Positions 51,922-59,967 of a DNA stretch of 64,000 nt are shown in pieces. The DNA is from Sphingomonadales bacterium (GTDB lineage Bacteria; Pseudomonadota; Alphaproteobacteria; Sphingomonadales; Sphingomonadaceae). Each line of letters starts with the position of its first letter. Position 1 is the first letter of the stretch. The stretch spans positions 1 to 64,000 of the forward strand of contig JAGWUH010000008.1 of the NCBI GenBank assembly GCA_028868535.1, given 5' to 3'. The translations under genes were made by a program, and so were the position numbers. The notes under the pieces were generated by a model. That model searched no databases, was not told the DNA's origin, and saw nothing but the letters and a program-made list of their open reading frames with translations.

Positions 51922-52980
51922 ATGGATTGGTGCGGTGGACTGGAGCCCGAACTCGACCGTTCGATGATCCGGGAAAAGCCGGCCGATCCCGAACTGCGCG
52001 AAAGCGCGTCGGTCTGGCTGTTCGCCGATGACGGCAGCTTCGCGATGCCGCGCATGGGCATCGAGGCGGTCGGCGCGGTCTGGGAGAACCACCGCTACGA
52101 CGGCAACTTCGCGTTCCCCGGCGGCCGCGTCCTGCGGGTATCCCGGCACGCGCCGACGCTGTCGACCCTGGCCGGCGACGGCAGCCACTCGGTGCTCGGG
52201 GCCGGGGGTCTGCAGTTCCGCTGCATCGAGCCGTTCCGCAAGTGGTCGATGCGCTTCGAGGACACGATCCTCGAAAGCACCAGCATCGAGCAGATCAGGG
52301 GCAACTTCCGCGTCTATGTCGAGGCGCTCGAACCAGCCGGTGCGAAGCGCACCCCGATCCTGCTGGAAGCCGAACTGGACATGGCCGCGCCCGGCTGGAC
52401 GCAGGACCTACGGCCCGCCGCGCTTGCCAGGATGACCGAGGCCGAGCGCATCGATGCCGGGCTGATGGGCTTCGGCTGGCGGGTGGAGCAGGTGTTCCGC
52501 GGCACCGCCCGGCTGACGATCGACGGGGCCACCCGCGAATTCGCCTGCACTGGCAACCGCATCCACCGGCAGAGCGTGCGGCCGATGGGCGCGTTTCGCG
52601 GGCACTGCTGGCAGGCGGCCAGCTTTCCCGATGGCCGCGCGTTCGGCTATTGCGCCTATCCGCCGCGCGCGGACGGCAGCACCTACAACGATGGCTACAT
52701 CTGGCAGGACGGGACGTGGCACAAGGCGCGGGCGACGAAGATCCCGTTTCTGCGCAACATCCAGCCCGGTGGAGACGACGTGTCGCTGGAACTCGAATCG
52801 GACCTCGGCGTGACCCGGATCGCCGGCGTCACCACGCTCGGCAGCTTCCACATCGCCAACCCGGGCACCAACGGCATGAACAACAACCAGTCCGCCGCGA
52901 AGTACACCTGGGACGGGGTGGAGGCGTACGGCATGATCGAGCGCTCGTCGCCGGTCGAGCTCTGCACGGTGCGCAGCTAG
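51922..52980 (+). CDS. Unknown 352-residue protein, lipocalin-like (CrtC/AttH-type) by pattern
   Basis: A soluble protein with no signal peptide. It is rich in Trp and Gly and alternates beta-like strands, with SVWLFADDGSFAMPRMGIEA and NHRYDGNFAFPGGRVLR near the start and SFPDGRAFGYCAYPPRADGS in the middle. This resembles two-domain lipocalin-fold proteins of the AttH/CrtC kind seen in isoprenoid and steroid catabolic loci, but no motif proves it. Its stop codon overlaps that of the opposite-strand hydrolase in the palindrome CTAG. Ligand binding or a hydratase/cyclase role is only a guess. Confidence 0.6.
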   Translation: MDWCGGLEPELDRSMIREKPADPELRESASVWLFADDGSFAMPRMGIEAVGAVWENHRYDGNFAFPGGRVLRVSRHAPTLSTLAGDGSHSVLGAGGLQFRCIEPFRKWSMRFEDTILESTSIEQIRGNFRVYVEALEPAGAKRTPILLEAELDMAAPGWTQDLRPAALARMTEAERIDAGLMGFGWRVEQVFRGTARLTIDGATREFACTGNRIHRQSVRPMGAFRGHCWQAASFPDGRAFGYCAYPPRADGSTYNDGYIWQDGTWHKARATKIPFLRNIQPGGDDVSLELESDLGVTRIAGVTTLGSFHIANPGTNGMNNNQSAAKYTWDGVEAYGMIERSSPVELCTVRS

Positions 52981-53762
52981 GCGCAGAAACCGGCGATCGC
53001 TTCGGCCACTGCCCCGGGGCATTCGAGATGCAGCATGTGCCCGGCTGCGAAGTCGCGTCGCGCCACGTCCGGCGCCGAGCCGGCGATGACATCGGCGATC
53101 AGCCGCATGTCGGCGACGTCGTGCGTCCCGCTGAGCAGCAGGGTCGGGCACGCCAGCTCCGGCAGTCGCTCGACGTCGGGCAGCTCGGGCCGCTGATCGT
53201 CGGCGAACCATTGCCGCCCGTGATAGGCCTCGATTTCCGCGCGCAGTTCCGGCCCGGCATCCGATTCCCGCGCCCGGGCGAACATCGGGTGCCGCCACCA
53301 CAGCGCGCGTGCGGTCGCGAGATCGCCCGCCCGTGCCGCGCGCGAGACGGCGCGCCACAGCGTCTTCCACGCGTCCGACCATTCCCAGCCGACGACAGCG
53401 GGACTCACCAGCACCAGCCGTGCGACCCGTTCGGGATGGTTCAGCGCGAAGTTCAGCGCCACCGCGCCGCCCATCGATACGCCGACCAGGCTCGCCCGTG
53501 CGACGCCGCGCGCATCGAGCAGCGCCAGCACGTCATCGGCGTGGGAAAAGGCGAACCCCGGCTCGGCGAGCGAACGCCCGAACCCGCGCAAGTCATGCCG
53601 CAGCAGGGGAAGCCGATCGGGCATCAGCGCCCAGACCCGGTTCCAGTCCGCGGCGCTGCCCGCCATGCCGTGGAGAAAGGCGATGCGGTCGCCGGCATCC
53701 GGACCGCGCGCTTCGCCGTGCAGCAGGCCGCCGGCGACGGAAACGGTGAAAGCGCGGGTCAT
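52977..53762 (-). CDS. Alpha/beta-fold hydrolase (MhpC/PcaD type)
   Basis: A 261-residue hydrolase. The oxyanion HGMAGSAADW, loop RHDLRGFGRS, nucleophile elbow GVSMGG near residue 94, acid in SGTHDVAD and final His in AAGHMLHLE give a complete catalytic triad. It resembles C-C hydrolases and enol-lactonases of aromatic degradation. ATG at MTRAFTV was chosen; the longer frame upstream enters a hairpin. Downstream of an SDR gene and separated from it by a large inverted repeat. Confidence 0.83.
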   Translation of the reverse strand: MTRAFTVSVAGGLLHGEARGPDAGDRIAFLHGMAGSAADWNRVWALMPDRLPLLRHDLRGFGRSLAEPGFAFSHADDVLALLDARGVARASLVGVSMGGAVALNFALNHPERVARLVLVSPAVVGWEWSDAWKTLWRAVSRAARAGDLATARALWWRHPMFARARESDAGPELRAEIEAYHGRQWFADDQRPELPDVERLPELACPTLLLSGTHDVADMRLIADVIAGSAPDVARRDFAAGHMLHLECPGAVAEAIAGFCA

Positions 53763-53770
53763 GCAGCGGC

Positions 53771-53810
53771 TCCGGCGAGGCGGTCCGATGCTTGTCGGAG
53801 CCTCGCCGGA
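53771..53810 (-). terminator. Large interrupted inverted repeat after the SDR gene
   Basis: Outer arms TCCGGCGAGGC and GCCTCGCCGGA (11 bp) enclose inner arms TCCGA and TCGGA with a TGCTTG loop. It lies between the SDR stop and the hydrolase start on the minus strand. It would form a long stem and most likely terminates or attenuates the SDR transcript. Confidence 0.6.
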
Positions 53811-53829
53811 GCTTTGCAAGCGTCGTGGA

Positions 53830-54597
53830 TCAGGCCGAACCCATGTAGCGGCCGCCGTTCACGCTGATCGTCTGCCCGGTCATGTAGCCACCCTCCTCGG
53901 AGGCCAGGAACGCGGCGGCGGCGGCGATATCCTCGCCGGTGCCGATGCGGCGGACCGGCAGTGCCGCGCCATAGGCCTCGACCGCGCCCGGCCGCTGCAT
54001 GATCTCGGCGCTGCGCAGCATCGGCGTGTCGATCGAGCCCGGGGGAATCATGTTGGCGGTGATGCCGTGCTTGCCAAGTGCCTGCGCCAGGCACTTGGTG
54101 AAGCCGAGCAGGCCGCCCTTGGAGCTGGTGTAATGCGTCTGGAGTTCCGAACCCGACTGGACCGACGAGGAGGTGATGTTGATGATCCGGCCCCAGTTCG
54201 CAGCGATCATGTCGGGCACGCATTCCTGCGTCACCCAGAACGGGCCGAACATGTTGATGCGGAACACGCGCTCCAGCAGCTCGGGCGAAATCGACAGGAA
54301 ATCGTCGAACGGCGCGATGCCGGCGTTGTTGACCAGGATGGCGATCGGCCCGAGTTCCTGGCGCGTGCGGTCCGCAGCGGCCTTGATCGCGGCGCGGTCC
54401 GAGCAGTCGGCGGCGATGGCGATCGCGGTGCCGCCGGCATCGCGCACCAGTTGCGCGGTTTCCTCGGCACCCGCCCCGTTGATGTCCCAGATGGCGATCC
54501 GGGCGTTGTCCTCGGCCAGGCGCAGCGCCATGGCGCGTCCCATGCCCGAGCCCGCGCCGGTGATGACGGCGACTTTTCCGTTCAGTGATCTGGTCAT
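53830..54597 (-). CDS. SDR-family oxidoreductase
   Basis: A 255-residue classical SDR with ITGAGSGMG near residue 12, NNAG near residue 88, catalytic Ser in ITSSSVQ and Tyr/Lys in HYTSSK. It ends with GQTISVNGGRYM, the FabG-like tail. Lies between a flavin reductase and a hydrolase on the same strand. Substrate unknown; a hydroxyacyl-CoA or cyclic alcohol is likely from context. Confidence 0.86.
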   Translation of the reverse strand: MTRSLNGKVAVITGAGSGMGRAMALRLAEDNARIAIWDINGAGAEETAQLVRDAGGTAIAIAADCSDRAAIKAAADRTRQELGPIAILVNNAGIAPFDDFLSISPELLERVFRINMFGPFWVTQECVPDMIAANWGRIINITSSSVQSGSELQTHYTSSKGGLLGFTKCLAQALGKHGITANMIPPGSIDTPMLRSAEIMQRPGAVEAYGAALPVRRIGTGEDIAAAAAFLASEEGGYMTGQTISVNGGRYMGSA

Positions 54598-54702
54598 GTT
54601 CTGCTTCCTACGATTGGCAATTGGCGGCGCAACGGCTGCGCTTGCTGAACGGCTGAACAGCAGGACGGCGCGTACGTCAACCGCCCAGGCGAAATTCGCG
54701 GC

Positions 54703-55194
54703 TCAGCCGCGTTCGGCGAAACCGCCGTACCGGCCTTTGTGGAACAGCATCGGATCGGCATCGCGCAGCGTTTCCAGCCGGAGGACACGTCCCAGCACGA
54801 AGACATGGTCCCCGGCGTCGGTCACAGAGTGGATCCGGCATTCGATCGCCGCGATCACGTCGGGCAACTGCGGCAGCCCGTGGTTGGTCACCGAGAACTC
54901 CACCCCGGCGAACTTGTCTCCCTTCCCGGCGATCTGCGCGCACAGGGCCTTCTGGTCGCTGCCCAGCACATTGACGCAAAAGTGCCCGGCTGCCTCGATC
55001 TGCGGCCAGGTGCTGCTCTTGCGGTCGGGGAGGAAACCTACCAGCGGCGGATCGATCGAGACCGAAGTGAAGGTGCCCACCACCATGCCCACCGGCTGGC
55101 CGGCGGCATTCATCGCGGTGATGACGCTGACGCCGGTCGGATAGGCTCCCAGCACCTGGCGGAAGTTCGCCGCTTCGATCACCACTTCGCTCAA
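54703..55194 (-). CDS. Flavin reductase domain protein (HpaC/TftC-like)
   Basis: A 163-residue flavin reductase. The motif YPTGVSVITAMNAAGQPVG near residue 18 and TFTSVSIDPPLVGFLPDRKS near residue 41 mark the short NAD(P)H:flavin oxidoreductase of two-component monooxygenases, which supplies FADH2 or FMNH2. TTG start with GGGGAGC upstream. No matching oxygenase is adjacent; the LLM oxidoreductase at 39.7 kb is the best partner in the window. Confidence 0.88.
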   Translation of the reverse strand: MSEVVIEAANFRQVLGAYPTGVSVITAMNAAGQPVGMVVGTFTSVSIDPPLVGFLPDRKSSTWPQIEAAGHFCVNVLGSDQKALCAQIAGKGDKFAGVEFSVTNHGLPQLPDVIAAIECRIHSVTDAGDHVFVLGRVLRLETLRDADPMLFHKGRYGGFAERG

Positions 55195-55320
55195 GGTCCG
55201 GCTCCCCGCTCACCGCTTTTCGGCTGCTTCCGTGGCAGAGCCGCCCGGCGAGGGCAAGCATCGATACGCGCGCGAACGCAGGAATCGTCTTGCCTGCCGG
55301 ACGCCAAAAGTGCAGGGAAC

Positions 55321-55334
55321 TAATCGATCGATTA
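55321..55334. promoter_or_regulatory. 14-bp perfect palindrome in the divergent promoter region
   Basis: TAATCGATCGATTA is a perfect palindrome in the 207-base gap between the flavin reductase and the aldehyde dehydrogenase operon, 67 bases before the latter's start. AT-rich against its background, so likely an operator for a dimeric regulator of one or both operons. Confidence 0.55.
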
Positions 55335-55401
55335 AACCCGTAACCAGCCGGGCGGGGGGCTTGCCTTCAGCCCGGCGATACCTGTCATTCGAGGAAAGAC
55401 C

Positions 55402-56874
55402 ATGGCCGCTGCCCAGCCAATCAACGATACGCCCGAGGCGAAGGAAGTCGCCGCGCTCATCGCCCGCAGCCGCGCGGCGCAGGCGCAGATCGAGAACGCC
55501 ACGCAGGAGCAGGTGGATCGGTGGATCCGCGGCATGGTCTATGCCGTCGCGCGCGAGGACATCGCCGAGATGATCGCGCAGCACACCGTCGACGAGAGCC
55601 AGCTCGGCAACTACGACGGCAAGTACCTGAAGATCTTCCGCAAGACCCGCGCGGCGCTGCTCGACATCATCCACGACAAGTCGGTGGGCGTGATCGAGGA
55701 GGACGTCGAGCGCCAGATCGTCAAGATTGCCAAGCCGGTCGGCGTGATCGGCGCGCTTTCGCCCTCGACCAACCCCGAGGCGACGCCGGTGATCAAGTCG
55801 ATCTGCGCGATCAAGGGCCGCAACTCGATCATCATCGCCCCGCACCCGCGCGCCAAGGTCACCAATGCGCTGATCTGCAACAAGATGCGCGCGGCGCTGG
55901 AGCTGATGGGCGCGCCGGCCGATCTGGTCATCCCGATCGAGACGCCGTCGGTGGAAAAGACCAACGAGCTGATGCGCCAGTGCGACCGCGTGCTCGCCAC
56001 CGGTGGCGGGCCGATGGTCCACGCGGCCTACTCGTCGGGCACCCCGGCGCTCGGCGTCGGCGTCGGCAACGCGGTGATCACGGTGGACGACAGCGCCAAC
56101 CTTGACGAGGCGGCTGAGAAGATCCGCATCTCCAAGACGCTGGACCTGGCGGCGTCGTGCTCGTCGGACAATTCGGTGATCCTGTTCGATTCGATCTACC
56201 ACGTCATGCTCGAGAAGCTCGAGCACCAGGGCGGGTTCGTCGTCGAGGGCGAGAACAAGGTGAAGCTCCAGAACACGATCTGGGTCGATGGCCACCTCAA
56301 CACCGCGATCGTCGCCCAGCCGGCGGACAAGATCGCCGGCATGGCCGGGATCGCGCTGCCCGAGGGCAAGACCTTCTTCATCGTGCCCGAAACCGGGTTC
56401 GGCCCCGACTATCCGTTCTCGGGCGAGAAGCTGTCGGTGACGATGGCGCTGTACCGCGCCAAGGACATCGACGAGGCGATTGCGCTGACCAACGGCATCC
56501 AGGGCTACCAGGGCCGTGGCCACTCGTGCGGCATCTACTCGTACAACGACGACAACATCATGAAGCTGGCGATGCAGACCTACACCAGCCGCGTGATGGT
56601 CAACCAGCCGCAGGCGCCGTCGAACTCGGGCAACGTCTGGAACGGCATGCGCCAGACCTTCTCGCTGGGCTGCGGCTCGTGGGGCGGCAACGCCACCAAC
56701 AACAACATCTCGTGGAAGGACCTGATCAACGAGACCTGGGTCTCGAAGAACCTGCCCGAGGTCAAGCAGATCCCCGACGACGAGGCGCTGTTCGGCGCCG
56801 ACATCGTCGCCCTGATCGACGGCGCCGTGCCCAAGCCGGCCGAAAGCCACGCCCAGATCGATACCGTGATCTGA
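55402..56874 (+). CDS. CoA-acylating aldehyde dehydrogenase (SauS/EutE/AdhE-N type)
   Basis: A 490-residue aldehyde dehydrogenase that would convert an aldehyde plus CoA to an acyl-CoA. The catalytic C253 is in AASCSSDNS, as in sulfoacetaldehyde dehydrogenase (SauS) and the AdhE N-domain, and VIGALSPSTNPEATPVIKS near residue 114 matches that group. It stands where sphingomonad valine operons usually carry methylmalonate-semialdehyde dehydrogenase, also CoA-acylating, but of another branch. ATG with GAGGAAAG upstream; probably first gene of the operon running to 60.8 kb. Confidence 0.85.
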   Translation: MAAAQPINDTPEAKEVAALIARSRAAQAQIENATQEQVDRWIRGMVYAVAREDIAEMIAQHTVDESQLGNYDGKYLKIFRKTRAALLDIIHDKSVGVIEEDVERQIVKIAKPVGVIGALSPSTNPEATPVIKSICAIKGRNSIIIAPHPRAKVTNALICNKMRAALELMGAPADLVIPIETPSVEKTNELMRQCDRVLATGGGPMVHAAYSSGTPALGVGVGNAVITVDDSANLDEAAEKIRISKTLDLAASCSSDNSVILFDSIYHVMLEKLEHQGGFVVEGENKVKLQNTIWVDGHLNTAIVAQPADKIAGMAGIALPEGKTFFIVPETGFGPDYPFSGEKLSVTMALYRAKDIDEAIALTNGIQGYQGRGHSCGIYSYNDDNIMKLAMQTYTSRVMVNQPQAPSNSGNVWNGMRQTFSLGCGSWGGNATNNNISWKDLINETWVSKNLPEVKQIPDDEALFGADIVALIDGAVPKPAESHAQIDTVI

Positions 56875-56968
56875 TCCGCTCCGCCGGGTCCGCGGGCGCG
56901 GACCCGGCGCCGGGCACCGGGGCATGGCCTGCCGCGCGCGGGCCGGGGAAGAGGCGAGACCACAGACA

Positions 56969-58111
56969 ATGACCGAACAGTTCGGACTGACCGAAGACCA
57001 GCTGGCCATCCAGGACATGGCACGCAAGTTCACCGCCGACCGCATCACGCCGTTCGCGGCCAAGTGGGACGAGGAACACCACTATCCGGTCGACGTGTGG
57101 AAGGCGGCCGGAGAGCTCGGCTTCGGCGCGATCTACGTTTCCGAGGAAATGGGCGGCATCGGCCTCGGCCGGCTCGAGGCGGCGCTGATCATGGAGGCGA
57201 TGAGCTACGGCTGCCCCGCCACCAGTGCCTATGTCTCGATCCACAACATGGCCGCGTGGATGATCGACACCTTCGGCGGCGAGGACCTGAAGAAGCACTA
57301 CCTGCCGCAGCTCGTCGGCATGGACAGGATCGCCTCCTATTGTCTGACCGAGCCTGGCTCCGGCTCCGACGCCGCCGCGCTGCGCACCACCGCCGCGCGC
57401 GATGGCGATCATTACGTGCTGAACGGCACCAAGCAGTTCATCTCCGGCGGCGGCTACAACGACGTCTACGTGGTGATGTGCCGGACCGGCGCCGAAGGAC
57501 CCAAGGGCATCTCGGCGGTGATCGTCGAGAAGGACATGCCCGGCCTCTCGTTCGGCCCGCCCGAGAAGAAGCTGGGCTGGAACGCCAGCCCGACCGCGCA
57601 GGTCATGTTCGACAACGTCCGCGTGCCTGTGCAGAACCGCATCGGCGCCGAAGGTGACGGCTTCAAGTTCGCGATGGCCGGGCTTGACGGAGGCCGCATC
57701 AACATCGGCGCGTGCTCGCTCGGCGGCGCGCAGCGTTGTCTCGATGAAGCAATTGCTTACGTCAAGGATCGCAAGCAGTTCGGCAAGTCGATCGCCGAGT
57801 TCCAGAACACCCAGTTCACCCTGGCGGACATGGCCACCGACCTCGAGGCGGCGCGCGCGCTGCTTTACCTGGCCGCTGCCAAGGTCACCGCCAACGCGCC
57901 GGACAAGAGCCGCTTCTCGGCCATGGCCAAGAAGCTCGCCAGCGACAACGGCAGCGAGATCGTCGACAAGGCGCTGCAGATGTTCGGCGGCTACGGCTAC
58001 TTGCGCGATTACCCGATCGAGCGCTTCTGGCGCGACCTGCGCGTCCACCGCATCCTCGAAGGCACCAACGAGGTCATGCGCATGATCATCGGCCGGGACT
58101 TGCTGAAGTGA
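56969..58111 (+). CDS. Isobutyryl-CoA dehydrogenase-like acyl-CoA dehydrogenase
   Basis: A 380-residue FAD enzyme of the branched-chain type. The flavin loop CLTEPGSGSDAAALRT is near residue 128, and the catalytic Glu lies in LEGTNEVMRMIIGRDLL near the C-terminus, unlike the two-subunit enzymes of the island. FSGY-type GGYGYLRDYPIERFWRD precedes it. Acts on isobutyryl-CoA in valine degradation in this gene order. Its end overlaps the next gene start (GTGA). Confidence 0.9.
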   Translation: MTEQFGLTEDQLAIQDMARKFTADRITPFAAKWDEEHHYPVDVWKAAGELGFGAIYVSEEMGGIGLGRLEAALIMEAMSYGCPATSAYVSIHNMAAWMIDTFGGEDLKKHYLPQLVGMDRIASYCLTEPGSGSDAAALRTTAARDGDHYVLNGTKQFISGGGYNDVYVVMCRTGAEGPKGISAVIVEKDMPGLSFGPPEKKLGWNASPTAQVMFDNVRVPVQNRIGAEGDGFKFAMAGLDGGRINIGACSLGGAQRCLDEAIAYVKDRKQFGKSIAEFQNTQFTLADMATDLEAARALLYLAAAKVTANAPDKSRFSAMAKKLASDNGSEIVDKALQMFGGYGYLRDYPIERFWRDLRVHRILEGTNEVMRMIIGRDLLK

Positions 58112-59157
58112 GCCACACCGATGAGCTGATCGTTCGCCGGGATGGCGTCGCCGGCTTCCTGACGCTGAACCGCCCCAAGGCGATCCACGCGCTGACGGCC
58201 GACATGGACCACGCGATGACCGCCGCGCTGCAGGCTTGGCGCGACGATGCCGGCGTTGCGGCCGTGATCGTCGACCACAGCGAGGGCAGGGGCTTCTGCT
58301 CCGGCGGCGACATCAACCTGCTGCGCAATTCGGCGCTGACCGACGGCGGCGTGAGTGGGCGGCGGTTCTTCTACGAGGAATACCAGCTCAACCACCTGAT
58401 GTTCACGTATGGCAAGCCGATCGTCGCGTTCATGGACGGCATCACCATGGGCGGCGGGGTCGGCATCAGCCAGCCGGCGAAATTCCGCGTGGCGACGGAG
58501 AACACCCGCTTCGCCATGCCCGAGACCGGCATCGGCCTGTTCCCCGATGTCGGCGGCGGCTGGTTCCTCGCGCACCTGCCCGGTCGACTGGGGCGTTACC
58601 TTGCGCTTACCGGCGCCCGCATCGACGGCGCCGAGGCGGTCTGGGCCGGGCTGGCCACGCATTACCTGCCGGTCGAAGCGCTGCCGCAGGCCAAGGCGCG
58701 CATTGCCGCGGGCGAGCCGATCCCCGACGTGCTCGCCGCGCTTGCGGTCGAGCCGCCCGCCGCGAAGCTTGCCGCCCATGCCGATGCCATCGCCCGCCTG
58801 TTCGTCTCGGACAAGCTGGAGGACGTGCTCGCCGCGCTCGAGGACGATGGTTCCGAATGGGCGAGCGCCACTGCCGCGACGATCCGGGCCAAGAGCCCGC
58901 AAACCTGCAAGGTTGCGCTGCGCCAGCTGGCCATCGCCCAGCACCTGCCCAGCTTCGCGGACAACATGGTGATGGAATACCGGATCGCCAGCCGCGTGCT
59001 GACCCGCCCCGACTTCGCCGAAGGCGTGCGCGCGGTGATCGTCGACAAGGACAACAATCCCAGGTGGGACCCGGCGACGCCCGAAGCCGTCACCGATGCG
59101 TTGATCGACTCGATCTTCGCCCCGCTTGCTCCAGAGGAAGAGTGGAAACCGCTATGA
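58108..59157 (+). CDS. 3-hydroxyisobutyryl-CoA hydrolase
   Basis: A 349-residue crotonase-fold thioester hydrolase. The oxyanion and substrate motifs RGFCSGGDI near residue 60 and GITMGGGVGISQPAKFRVAT near residue 112, together with the length, match HIBCH rather than plain enoyl-CoA hydratases. It frees 3-hydroxyisobutyrate from its CoA ester. GTG start overlapping the dehydrogenase stop, and its own stop overlaps the hydratase ATG. Confidence 0.9.
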   Translation: MSHTDELIVRRDGVAGFLTLNRPKAIHALTADMDHAMTAALQAWRDDAGVAAVIVDHSEGRGFCSGGDINLLRNSALTDGGVSGRRFFYEEYQLNHLMFTYGKPIVAFMDGITMGGGVGISQPAKFRVATENTRFAMPETGIGLFPDVGGGWFLAHLPGRLGRYLALTGARIDGAEAVWAGLATHYLPVEALPQAKARIAAGEPIPDVLAALAVEPPAAKLAAHADAIARLFVSDKLEDVLAALEDDGSEWASATAATIRAKSPQTCKVALRQLAIAQHLPSFADNMVMEYRIASRVLTRPDFAEGVRAVIVDKDNNPRWDPATPEAVTDALIDSIFAPLAPEEEWKPL

Positions 59158-59939
59158 GCACTTACGAAACGCTGCTGGTCGAAACGCGCGGCGCGGTGAC
59201 GCTGATCACCATCAACCGGCCCAAGTCGCTGAATGCGCTCAATCGGCAGGTCATGCTCGACCTGATCGCGGCGATGGCCGCGTTCGAGGCAGACGACAGC
59301 CAGGGCTGCGTCGTCCTCACCGGTGCGGGCGAGAAGGCCTTCGTCGCCGGCGCCGACATCCTAGAGATGGCCGAGAAGCCCGCCACCGAGTTCTTCGGCC
59401 AGGGCTACTTCGACGGCTGGCAGAAGGACATCGCCGCCAAGAGCCGCAAGCCGTGGATCGCGGCAGTCAACGGCTTCGCGCTGGGCGGCGGTTGCGAGCT
59501 GGCGATGATGGCGGACATGATCATCGCCTCGGAAACCGCCAAGTTCGGCCAGCCCGAGATCAAGCTCGGCGTTGCCCCCGGCATGGGCGGCACCCAGCGC
59601 CTGGCCCGCGCGATCGGCAAGGCCAAGGCGATGGACCTGTGCCTGACCGGCCGCAACATGGACGCGCGCGAGGCCGAGGCCAGCGGCATCGTCGCTCGCG
59701 TGCTCCCGGCCGAGGGCTTCGTCGATGCGGTGGTCGAGATCGCCGCCGGCATCGCCGCGATGCCGCGCCAGGCGGCGATGCTGAACAAGGAAATGGTCAA
59801 CGTCGCCTTCGAGACGACGCTCGAGCAGGGCCTGCTCTACGAACGCCGCACCTGGGGCCTGCTCGCCGCCACCGAAGACAAGTTCGAGGGCATGCGCGCC
59901 TTCGTCGAGAAGCGCCCCGCGGTCTTCAAGAACCGCTGA
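59154..59939 (+). CDS. Enoyl-CoA hydratase
   Basis: A 261-residue crotonase. FVAGADILEM near residue 63 and NGFALGGGCELAMMADM near residue 104 contain the oxyanion hole, and the catalytic glutamates are expected in FGQPEIKLGVAPG. In the operon it would hydrate methacrylyl-CoA. ATG overlaps the preceding stop (ATGA), keeping the reaction order dehydrogenase, hydrolase, hydratase within one transcript. Confidence 0.92.
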   Translation: MSTYETLLVETRGAVTLITINRPKSLNALNRQVMLDLIAAMAAFEADDSQGCVVLTGAGEKAFVAGADILEMAEKPATEFFGQGYFDGWQKDIAAKSRKPWIAAVNGFALGGGCELAMMADMIIASETAKFGQPEIKLGVAPGMGGTQRLARAIGKAKAMDLCLTGRNMDAREAEASGIVARVLPAEGFVDAVVEIAAGIAAMPRQAAMLNKEMVNVAFETTLEQGLLYERRTWGLLAATEDKFEGMRAFVEKRPAVFKNR

Positions 59940-59967
59940 TGCCCGGCGACGCACGAGGGAGAGCAGC

